Origin: Streblospio benedicti
Lineage: Eukaryota; Annelida; Polychaeta; Spionida; Spionidae
DNA: 64,000 nucleotides
NCBI GenBank assembly: GCA_019095985.1
Contig: CM032662.1
Coordinates: 36,999,647-37,063,646, forward strand
Direction: 5' to 3'
The translations under genes were made by a program, and so were the position numbers. Positions 10,936 to 21,900 of this stretch are shown piece by piece; positions within the stretch are counted from its first letter, which is position 1, and every line of letters begins with the position of its first letter. The notes under the pieces were generated by a model. It ran no database searches. It saw only the letters and a list, made by a program, of their open reading frames with translations, and had not been told where the DNA came from.

Positions 10936-11000
10936 CCATTAAAAGCAATTACATTCTCATCCTAAGTTGATTTTTTTTTCAATCAAATCCATTTAATTTT

Positions 11001-12581
11001 ATGCATACGCCGAATGACATTAATATGGCTACTCTAAGAGCAAAGAAAACGCTGCAAAACAGTAAGTACCAAACCTTGCATCATATTTCTAACCATAAAT
11101 ATGTTTATGAAAATGCTTTCACCATTGCATATTCCATGGGTGACGCCCTAATCATATCAGCAAAAATACCTATTTTTGAAGCAGACAACTCACTGGATGT
11201 CTAAAGAGTTTTGACCTATCCTGTACCTTTACATTCCACGAACGGAAACCATCCCAATAAATCTACCCTGCTAATTACTAATGTTGAAAATATTGCATTC
11301 AATAGAGATATGTCTAAATTTGGTTTCCTAACAGACAATGAAATTAATCAGTGCATGGCCAATGATTACATATGCAACTACCCAACTGTAATGTACAACG
11401 AACGGATGGACCATTGCATCCATCAATTGTACATAAACCAACTCCTAACCAAATCATGTGTTTTTGAATCCTACAAAAATCCACCATTCCCGTCTGCCAT
11501 TAAACTAGGCCATTCAGAATTCCTCCTAGTAAATACTCCTTCCCCAATTAGAATTTCATGCGCCGACAGCACGGATATTTTTGTCAACATAAACTCTCAT
11601 TCTATTGTTCAACTAAAATGTAATTGTGAGGCTCACATAACGTATTTCACAATAAGTTCTCACCCATCTGAATGCAAGCATAACATGGACCCAGTCTCAA
11701 TTAAATATCCTATTAACGTGCCACAATTGTCAGCCATTAATTTGCCCGTGCTAAATAACTCAGCCCATGCAAGAACACTTGTGACCTCTCCACCCATTCT
11801 GGCAAACGATTTGGACAAATTAGACGAAATGCCATACATTGACACCCATTTAAAACAACAGACAACCCATCTTGATGTACCCATATCAGACTACAAATTC
11901 CATACGGATTTAACAGATACCATTCTAGCCATATTTTTCTTCATTTGGAACTTAATTTTGACAGCAATATTAACCCTGTTATGTTTCAGATTTAAAAATG
12001 CTATATTGCTAGGTTTAACCGCTGTGAATACCGCTGAAGCATATGTTATCAATCCAACTTCAACTTCCCCACCCGAAAGCCCATTAAACCATTCAATAGA
12101 CAAACTTTCAAATTGGATAATAGCCATGTTTGCACTACTCATGCTGACACTCGTTATAAAACCCGTAGTACTATTCAATAGGATCATTAAATACTTCACC
12201 CCAGACAGCAAAGGTCAACAAGCAGATCTTTACCTTAAAATATTTAACCAAAATACGATGTCTATGATTAAATTGACGACTATACCGTTAGACCATAAAA
12301 TAGAATATACTTCAATACCAAATTTGCATGATTTCAGCGTTACTTTCAACAAACTATGGCCAATAATCAGATTATCATGGGCCGGCGAATTGGAATTTAA
12401 GTTCAATGAACAATCAGACGAAATACGTCTACCCAAATTTATCAAAGCACCAATCACTACTTCACTCAGCATCCAATCTATAAAAACTGGACCCTACCTA
12501 AAATTCTATGCCTTATTGTTTGTGCCCCACCAAGAAAATAAATTCTACTACTTCGACCAACTAAACAAACACAAAATCTAA
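11001..12581 (+). pseudogene. Envelope glycoprotein-like fossil frame
   Basis: The frame is AT-rich and mostly open, with about one break. It holds a Cys-containing extracellular part with several N-glycosylation sequons. The Cys-spaced block around ISCADSTDIF and LKCNCEAHI resembles the region that precedes the anchor in F-like envelope proteins. Two hydrophobic segments follow (DTILAIFFFIWNLILTAILT and IIAMFALLMLTLVIKPVVLF). A polar domain of about 130 residues after the second segment is unusual for an envelope cytoplasmic tail. Assignment rests on overall layout and the Cys block, not on a database search. Confidence 0.5.
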
Positions 12582-12829
12582 TAATAATGTGAATTTATTC
12601 GGTACACATGTCACTTCATATCACAAAACATTATTCATTATTCATCATAATACATTACTTCATATATAGCAATACATATAATTACTAATAATACTCACAA
12701 TTTGTCAAATTTATCCGTTTGCCTTTATCCAAAATTCCATATCAATTTTCCATTTTATCAAATAAACTACTTCAAAAGTGTTCCATAGTCCTATTTCAAA
12801 TCTCTATATATTAAACTAATTTTCAAGTT

Positions 12830-13847
12830 TCATGGCACGCAGTACAAGCAGGTGCACCTGCAATGTCCAGGTGCAGAAGCACGATGGCGCCGCTCATACC
12901 AATTCACTAGCCTTGGTCCAGCCCTTACTAGGGCTGCCGCAATGCCAAAGGCGCATCTACAAAGCCTGTCACGACTGACCTCACCTAAAATTAATATAGA
13001 CAAATTATAAGCCTCATTTTACAATTATTTGTCACAAAGACAATTCATCATACAAAAACACAGATAAATAATACCTACTGCTTCGAGGCACTTCCTGGCC
13101 CCGTGCGTCTAGCAACGTCCGCTCCAAACGCCGCTGCCTAATATCAGGCCGCCAAGGCCTCACGGCGGCGACTGGACGGCTCCCACTTGTGGTCCCCGCA
13201 CCATCGACAGCCGCCGCTGTATTCATGTTAACCGTCCTGGTTAACGGGATGGCTACTGGTGAAACAGCCATCCACCCATCATCCGACGCAGCAACCTGGA
13301 TGTCCGGCGACGCCGGACCCGCAGTGCTAATGGCACTGCTAACACTGCTGCTGCCACTGCTATTGCTGCTGCTGCTGCTACTGCAACTGCTGCCGCTGCT
13401 GCTGCCCCCGCCATAACAAGACTCGCTGTCACTAGGATTGCCCCTACTAACACTGCTTGTCCTGCTGGGCGAGGACACGCAAACACCAATGGCAGCTGCC
13501 ATATGGTTTACGCCATCAGATCTGAAATAATACAACGTATTTTTACCATGTAATTTAAATAGACGTGTAATCCATATTTCATTTTAAATCCCATACTATT
13601 ATATAGAAAATAAAGACCCAAACAAATGAAGAAAAACTCACTCATCATCACTGCTCCCGTCAATGACTATGACGCTAGGAGCAGAGCTGCTAGACGTGTC
13701 ATCGTCAGCAGTCACGGCCTGGCCGTGAATCCTGATCTGGCGGCCGTACCCAGTACGCTCCGCAATGGCTCGCACCCCAGCATACGCCTCCTGCAGTACG
13801 TCATCTGGCACCCCCTCAAACACAACAAATCCAAACCTTCCTGCCAT
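12830..13847 (-). CDS. Candidate three-exon gene antisense to the LTR-type fossil, with an RNP1-like start
   Basis: Three open segments on the minus strand (13,847-13,642; 13,521-13,079; 12,984-12,830) are bordered by canonical signals: donor GA|GTGAGT, acceptor TTTCAG, donor CA|GTAGGT, acceptor TTTTAG. Frames agree across both junctions, for a total of about 267 codons. The first segment starts MAGRFGFVVFEG, like the RNP1 octamer of an RRM, and ends in a Ser/Asp-rich tail. The middle is a Ser/Gly/Ala-rich low-complexity part encoded by CTG-type repeats. The last is Arg- and Cys-rich (HCRCTCLYC). The GC-rich codons contrast with the AT-rich envelope frame. An AATAAA on this strand lies near 12,598. 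It could be a host gene, an accessory gene of the element, or chance. Confidence 0.4.
13330..13410. repeat. Imperfect CTG trinucleotide run
   Basis: CTG/CTA-type triplets run through the middle segment of the antisense candidate gene and encode its Ser/Gly-rich tract on the minus strand. Confidence 0.8.
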
Positions 13848-14493
13848 TTTGATACTCAAGAATCTAATGTATGTCCGTCATCTCGTCATTTCCTTAAATA
13901 GTGCCTCAAAAGGAGCACCAACACTCATCTGTCAATCATCTTGACCTTACCATGGTCACCTACTTGTCGTTCAACAATGACACGCCCACATCAACCTCCA
14001 TCAGGTGCCGTAAAGTTCAAACAAGGACAATTTTACCAGGATATTTTATTGTGCATTTCAAAAAAAAAATAAAGTGTTTCATACAACTTTTAAAAGACAA
14101 TTAATAAGATAGAACAATGTATATGTGACTTTCAAACATTTTAGTTTTAATGTTAGTTTTTAAAGCTCCCATGTATAGTTATACTTGTTTTGTCATTGTA
14201 TTCAACAATATGTATTACTATTTGTTTATTATTATTGTCAAAACTAAATACTACACTTATGAATTACTTATAAATGTCTAATATATGTATTGTAGTATTG
14301 TTCACACAATCTTACTGTTTGCATTGTGTTCCATGTATATAATTTGTTCTAAATGTTACTATTTCCATTATACAATACCACACATGTGCGGTTGACATTG
14401 TACTTATACAGTAGAACCACGTAAAATAGATGTCATATGTATGTAATATCAAATTCAAATTGTGTACAATTGAATTTCTCTGAGGAGAAGAAT

Positions 14494-14698
14494 AGATGTC
14501 ATATGCAGTTTAATCATCGTTAATAGAGACAGTCTAACCATAGTCTAATGCTGTCTCCTACGCCAATAAGGCTTCAGTCTATTTGTATTAGTCTAAGAAG
14601 CTTGGTGAAACCAGGCTGATAAATGTAGTTGTAATTGAATGTAGAAGTCAGTGAATAAATTTAAAGAAATAGAACAACACCAGTCTCTTCTTTATGCA
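14494..14698 (+). repeat. LTR-like 3' end of the fossil element
   Basis: A purine-rich stretch (GAGGAGAAGAA, 14,481-14,491) precedes TGTCATATGC. The unit contains AATAAA at about 14,655 and ends near TTTATGCA, giving TG...CA borders and a length of about 205 bp, as in short LTRs. The word TAGATGTCATATG also occurs about 64 bp earlier. With no second copy in the window, LTR status is inferred. Confidence 0.4.
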
Positions 14699-15968
14699 TG
14701 TATTTTATTAGAACATTGGGGATTATAAGTATTTCAAAAGTTTATTTTGGTTAATTCTGGAAAAAGAGTAGGAAAACTATTTGGTTTTATTTCAAAATTG
14801 GGATTTTTTAAAAAGAAATGTAGCAAGTGAATTTTGATTTATTATTGAAAAGTACATGGTGTTAATCTTTAATTGAAAAAAGTTGAAAGAAAAATTGCAG
14901 TATTTCTATTTTATTTGAATGGGTAAATGCGTCTGGCAATCTGTGTTGCGTTATTTTGTGTATGCTTTAGAAAAGTGTTGTAGTGTTTGTATTTATTATT
15001 CTCATTTATTATTCTCAATTTAGTTTGCATGTATCAGTAAAATCGATTACATTGGCAGTATCTTTGGGCAGGCAACAAACACAACACTTATTTATGTATG
15101 TAAGTTAACACACAGTTCAAGAAGATAATAGTTCAGTTTATTTTTCTCTTTACCAAAATATTGTTCTCGTTTTTGTGAAAATGGCATTCAATTTATTATC
15201 AAAGCAGACTTTTTGTCATGCATTTTTAGCTTTTCTTACTTCTCTTTATGTATGTAGAGTTAGACATTTATAAAACAGTTTTCACATATTTCTCATAGAT
15301 ATGTTTGTATTGCAGTATGTGTCTTAATTATATTTCATCAAAGCAGTCTTAATTCTAGAGTACCATTTTTCTGCAATCTTTGATCTCACTGTTTTGAATC
15401 TAATATGTTCATACCGAACTCAGTACTATAGCTATACAAATTTGGTTTATAAACATATGTAAATATACATTATGAAAACATAATTATTACATTGAATTTG
15501 TTTCGATTTGATTTGTAACTCCAAAATGTATGATGATAATCAATTTAACATTCGACATAAGATTAAATTTTGATAATTCTCACAATTTTGTTATTTTATT
15601 ATTAAAACTTGCTCTTGTCAAAGAATACACACACAAGAACAATGGGCAAACAATAAATCAAAGTAACACCAATTTGACACCAATATGACATAAATATAAC
15701 ACCAATATTATTATTGCATACTACAGATTGGGTAATGAAATCCACAGTTTATCATATTTTAATTATATCAATCTGGTCATTGTTAGAACCAATATTCAAC
15801 TAGCCCATATGTATAGTTCTAGATAAAAGAGAATGTAAAACGTGAGTTTTACAATCTCTATTTTAATTTTTAAACCTCATAACGTACAGATGGACAAGAT
15901 GCCCGATTAAATATTGTATAAATTAATGTATAGTCTAGTAAATATCCTGAGGAATGTGGGTTGGTGTG
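14699..15968. other. Non-coding DNA; 3' flank of the GPCR gene
   Basis: AT-rich, without a supported ORF. A reverse-strand AATAAA at 15,595-15,600, about 370 bp past the GPCR stop codon, is a plausible polyadenylation signal for that gene. ACACCAAT words recur around 15,665-15,710. Confidence 0.5.
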
Positions 15969-18900
15969 CTAATCACATTCTTCTACATAAATGCGGTTAA
16001 TATGCAGCCTACTGCAACTGGCCGTGTTACCGAATTGTGGACCTTGTTGCACGTGCTTCAGAGGAGCGATTTTGGCTTCGTCGGCAATGCCGACAGTCTC
16101 CCTTTTGAAACATTTCTTGTTGTGTTCCTCTTTATACTGTGATTTGTCATCTGTTTTGGACTGGTCGCTCTTCGAAGATGGGTGAGTGATTTGTACTTGT
16201 ACTTCAACTGGGTCCGTCCGCCTCCTGCAGAGAGTCATGCACACCCTCTTGCAGGAGTTCTTCACAATATTTCGAAACTCCATGTTGCCCCCTGGAAAAG
16301 CAAATTTTACAGAGGCCTCTAAAACATGTAGTAAAACATGGTGTGCAAACGTACAGCATTTTTAAAAGTTAATTTGACGAATATGTCACAAATAAATATA
16401 ATTGTAATTGTGATGATGTGAAACTAAAACTATTTGATGTTATGGATGAAGATGTGAAGGAGAAAATGGCCTGGCTCCCCTTGCTGTGGTATGGGTAGCT
16501 ACCCTGTCTTATATTAGACGAGTAAGAGTGGTGTTTGTATAGTAAATATAGCATATGAATACATCCACCCCCATCCCATGATACTGGGATTCATGATGGA
16601 AATAAGGAAACACTTTGAAAGAATCTCTATAAGTAGTCACTATTTCCAGTTGACATTGTACAATTAGGGTAAGGTCGGCCGTAAGCAGTCTTGTGCGAAT
16701 GACGACTTTCATATTGTATCATTACAACGGCTTATCTAAGTAGATCAAAAGTGGTCAAAGAACACAGCGTCGCTGGAACAACGTTGACATATGGGCGATT
16801 AAAATATTCCATAAGCATGAAGGTTGTAGTTCAAGTGGAAATTCAGAAATAATGAAATCTACTTTTTTAAATGGCTACCTGGAACCTATACTTTACTTGG
16901 CAAATAGCCAAAATTGAAAACTCATGATGGTCTCGATCAATGTACAGTGAACCAAGTTTGAAGATTTTGTCTTCAAAGGCGTTAATACTATTAATAAAAA
17001 CGTTGAATATGGAACAAAAACGGCACACTTTAATTGGCCAAGTGTCAAAGATGAACACATTTGATGTCACTACGTATGTGACCATAGAATGAAATTTGGA
17101 GGTCATGGTTCAAACTGCATTGAAAGTATTGAAGAAAGTAGCAAAAAATAACAACCTAGAATGTCTATAAACTGCTACACAATGCTGTGCTCTCTAGGCA
17201 CTTTTCATTTAGTTAGCAAGGGGCCAAAGTGTAATGTAGGTGGTGGTCACCACTCCCATAATATTGTATGAAATACGATAGTCACGTTTCCATCTAAAAA
17301 TGCCGAAATTGACCGCCAATGGCCTTCTGGAGAGAACACTTTGATTGGCAAAGTGCCAAAATTGGACACTGATGATGGGCACTAGGTATATGAGCAGTAT
17401 ATCAAATTTGGAGCATATGGTTCAAGCTGTATTGAAACTACTGAATAAAATGGCAAAAATTGATCTAAAATTGCCGCCTGGAAATCACGCTTAAATTGGC
17501 AAAGTGCCAAAATTGAATCTATGTGATGGCCTCTACGCATGTAAGCATTGTACCAAGTTTGAATGTGTCCATCCGAGCAATATTAAAGATACTGCAGAAA
17601 ATGTCCAAAATGAACCATAAATGGCTCTGTGGAAACCACAATTTAATTGGTAGAGTGCCCAAAATCGAATCACTTCGGTGTCGCCTAATACCTCATAGTA
17701 GTGTAAAGTTTGAACAAAATCGGTTCATTGGTAAACACTCTAGCTTGTCCAGAGACGTATTTACGCGCATTCTGACATACAAACGAAGTGATCACAATTA
17801 CAGCTGCTGAAGCGACGCAATCATCAAGACAGAAGCAGCACAAAGTTTCGCCATACGTCAACAGCCACCATATTAAATCTCCATAATAATTACTTTATCT
17901 TATTTACGAGCCATGCAAAAACCACATTCTTGGATAATATTAAGATTCAATATTCACATTATAAATGTTCACGGCTACTAGTGTTGAAATGGCCCCAAAC
18001 AGGAAGTAAAATCGCTTGGTTTTAAAAAAACACATCTGCCTCGATATTTACTTTGCTATGCATGGCAAATTTGCCTTAACAATCACCTGCTATACTTTCT
18101 TGAGAATATAGCCAGTAGAACAAATGTGCATGTACTAAACGTAGTTAAACAGGCAAGGACTTGCAATTTGTGGACTTTCCTATTTCAGTGGATTATACAA
18201 ATCACGGCAAAATGGACTTCAGTTTATGGATGCTTATTCCAATGCTTATCATCGGAGCATTAATAACCTGTGGTCTCTTCTTTCGATTTTATTGGATGGC
18301 GCAGCGACTGGAGTCGGTGCTGTCCATTTCAACCGGGGACCACGTGAGACCAAGGAACATCGATCCATTAGATCCAGCCACTTTTAGTCCATATGCTCAA
18401 GGAAATGCCAGTGGTCCAAATGCGCTCCCACAACCATCGTTTGACTCCAGACCTCCACCTTACACTCCATCACCGAGTGCCGCTGCAGAACCAAATGCTG
18501 CCCCTCCCGCGCATGCTCCGTCTGCGAGCCGCGGCGGATCCGGGAAGCCAGGGCACACGTCAGACGACAATGAGCAGCAAAGTTTGTTGGACCATGATGA
18601 GCTTCAAACCAGCTATTCCCAGGGTGACTATTAGAGTATGGTGTGCAAGGAATATTCTAGCTATGTACTAGTAGCAGGACTCTATTTTGACCACATGACA
18701 TCAAGAAACAATGGCAGATCCAGGTTTTTGGAAGGGGGGGTCGCACTTGAGGAAAAGGGGGGGGGGCACTTAGGGATTTCATGAAAAACCTTATAAAAAT
18801 GAAGTATTTTGGTGGGGAGAGGGGTCACCCCTCTGGATCTGCCTTTGGGAAAGAAAGTTTAGTGTACAATGAAGAACTTCCAAACTACATGTACTATTAA

Positions 18901-21900
18901 AGTATGGCTTGTTTTCTTTAAGGAATGATTTAGCTATCTCCATATTGCAGGTCAATAAAATCACTAAAATCAACTCCAAAAATTGACTTCGTTTTAACAC
19001 GCACATCAATCTAATGGCATATTTTAATTACGCAGTATTTAAACCCAGATGAACAAAAAGGCTATAGATTTTAGATTAATTTGTTAGAGACACAAGCCAG
19101 ACAGGACAGATGAACACCTGTTTATCCGGCGTGCTCAACAGGACCAATAGGCTATTCTTCTGGTCCCCCAGAAGAATAATATAATGAATAAATGATATGA
19201 AATTCAAGACGCGATTGCTTGGTTTATTGATATATATATATTGGACAAAAGGTTAGGATTACATGATTCAATCTCTACACCATTTTTTATGGCTAAAGCA
19301 CTGCGCAGTCACCCAGTAAAACTAGTGGCACATCACTTAGTTCTTTAGATAAATCAATGTCACAGTGCTGGGGTGTGCGCAGTGGGTTCGTGTACACTAT
19401 CATTTCGTGTGTCACACCAGTGATGACGAACCTAAAGTATGTGGTGTCTTTGATTTTAAGACGTTTATAATGAAAAAATGTAGTGTATTGAATACTATTA
19501 AATGGGACACACGAGGTGATTGTGCACACAAACTCCCTGTGCAGTGTTCTACTTTAGTGTGGAAGGGCCCAATTTCCAAAAAGGAAGTAGTTTGCTTCTC
19601 TGTAATACAGCACATGTCTCAATATGTACGTTGCTAACGTATGTCACATAAATGGGCACAAACTGCAACTGAAAAGGACTTGCAATTTTGGGACTTTCAT
19701 ATCTATATGGATAATACAGTTCACGACACAACGGAAGCTTGGCATATTGTTATTATCGTCTTAGGAGCCATCGGTTCAATGTTTCTTTCGGGTCTCATCA
19801 TCTATCTACGATGTAAGAGGTCTCTGCGACAGCAGTTGTTGTTGCTGTCCATTTCATCCGGGGACCACGTGAGGCCAGACAACGTTGATCCATCGAATCC
19901 AGCCACTGTTAGTCCATATTCTCAAGGAAATGCAAGTGGTCCAAATGCGCCTCCACAACCATTGTTTGTCCCCGGACCTCCAAATGCTCCACCTCGTGCA
20001 TATGCTTCTGACAACAGTGACAAGAAAACCTTGGTAGACGATGACAAACTTTAAAACAACTATTGCCAGGGCTACTACTAAAGTATGGGGTTTACTTCCT
20101 TCAAGGAACAGTTTAACTATTTTGATATAGCAGGACTTTATTATGGTCAGAAAGTTATTTAGATCAGATGACATCAAGAAAGAAACTTTGCTCGACAATG
20201 AAGAGCTTTATTATGAAGCTACTATTGAAGTACTTAATGGGTCTTTTCTTTTCCTACAAGGAATAATCTAGATGTCTTTGTATCGCAGGAAATGAGAATA
20301 TTCAAAGTTACTGTGCCTTTTTGTCTAAAAAGCACGAGGACATACATGTACATTACAGAAACAGGTGCAATTATTAACCAAGGTAGTTGCGGATGTACCC
20401 GTATTTTACAAGAAACATGCACATTCCTCTGCCAGATACCTTTGCAGATGAGTGTAATTATTATTTTATTCTGATGAGAGATATTGGCTATTGGCTTTGC
20501 CACCTTCTTTATAGATAGTGGTAGTTTGAAAACATATCAGGAGTTGTGCACGTATTAGCTTTCATTTCCATCAGCCAGCGTAACAAGTACCTAGCATTAC
20601 TTAGGTAAGTCACGTGTGAACCACGTGATCCATGCGCACGCAGGTGGCGCGGCAGGCACACACGGCCCTTTCACCGTCCAAAATCTCTTGTTATGTTCTC
20701 TTTCATTTCACACAAGAAACCGATGAAATCATGTTCCATGCTAAAACCTTTATATTTGCTAGTACGGCAGTTAGTGATATTAATGGGAAATACTTCTTTA
20801 TAGAGTCATATGGAAGGTGATGGTAGTAGAAGTAGGGGTTATCCACCACCCCTCCCCCCGAAACCTCCATCTATCTATCGCTACAGCTATACATATTATA
20901 ATACATGCTTTATTGAAAGTCACTGCTTGTAGCTTGATTAGTCAACTGGTTGGTTACGTGGGTGAGTGTACGAGTAGCTTCAGAGAGGGACGCTCTGTTA
21001 GTCCCCCATCCCCCCCCCCAAAAAAAAAATAAATAAATAAATAAATAAAAAAATAAAAACAACAACAACATGAAACCCACTAGTTACTTACCACACTAAA
21101 CTGGATATTGTCTTAAGGAAAACCTGGTTCTAGTGAAAGAAAGGTTCTATGGTTGTAGAAGGATGCTTGGAAGAGAAATGTGATGAGAGAGAAAGTTAGG
21201 CAACATATAGAACGTATTAGTACTCACACATATGGACAAGAGGGTTGAGGGCGCTCTGCAACAGACCAAGGTTCACATATAGCGCATTGTAGTGCAGGTA
21301 ATCCAGATTTGACGATAGTTTATCTTCTACTATGAAGCTCGGCACAAAAGGCAAAATGAAACAGCACGTGAAGATGCAGAAGATGATGACTCCCACCTTG
21401 TAGGTCAGCACCTCCGTCTTGCTGGTCACCTGCAGAATGTGGTTAAACATACTGCATTTCTTTTATTCATATGAAGCCATGGGACCAAGTGTTAATAGTG
21501 TTGTTAGATAAATGGGGATAAACTGGGATTCTTACTCTTAATACATGCCGGTGCATAAAAGGCAAGTTTACGACCTGAACACATCTGTAACTTACCATCT
21601 GAACCCGCCGGCAGTGAAGCGTGCAGGCCAGGATGATATACGACAAGGTGTTCACGAAGAAAAGGAGAAGATTCAATCCGAACCACACACCGCCGTAGAC
21701 CAAGTCAAAGCTAGAGAAATACAGAAATTTATATAAATTTCTCTTGATTATCCTAGCAGGGTAATTGATGTTTTAATAGCAACGGGGACTTGGAACTGCT
21801 AAAGCATCATTATAAAGAATAAACACTGTATGATCTTTTAGGGAAGTAGGGCGTGTGAAAAGCATTATGTAAAACTAGCAAAGTAAAAAGAATTTATGGG

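Larger units (their letters stand above)
10936..14698 (+). mobile_element. Fossil of an envelope-bearing LTR-type element, 3' part only
   Basis: Only the 3' portion is seen: an envelope-like frame (about 11,001-12,581), an inter-region carrying an antisense candidate gene, and an LTR-like end (about 14,494-14,698). No gag or pol lies upstream, where it abuts a LINE end, and no second LTR was found, so the copy is incomplete. The family is inferred as Ty3/gypsy with an errantivirus/baculovirus-F-like envelope. BEL/Pao is possible. The long open frame suggests a fairly young insertion. Confidence 0.55.

Noticed and set aside
11660-12472. Minus-strand frames of 74-106 aa
   Set aside because: Shadows of the envelope-like fossil frame on the plus strand.
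13189-13489. Leu-rich and Ala/Val-rich frames on both strands
   Set aside because: Off-frame readings of the CTG-type repeat in the antisense candidate gene.
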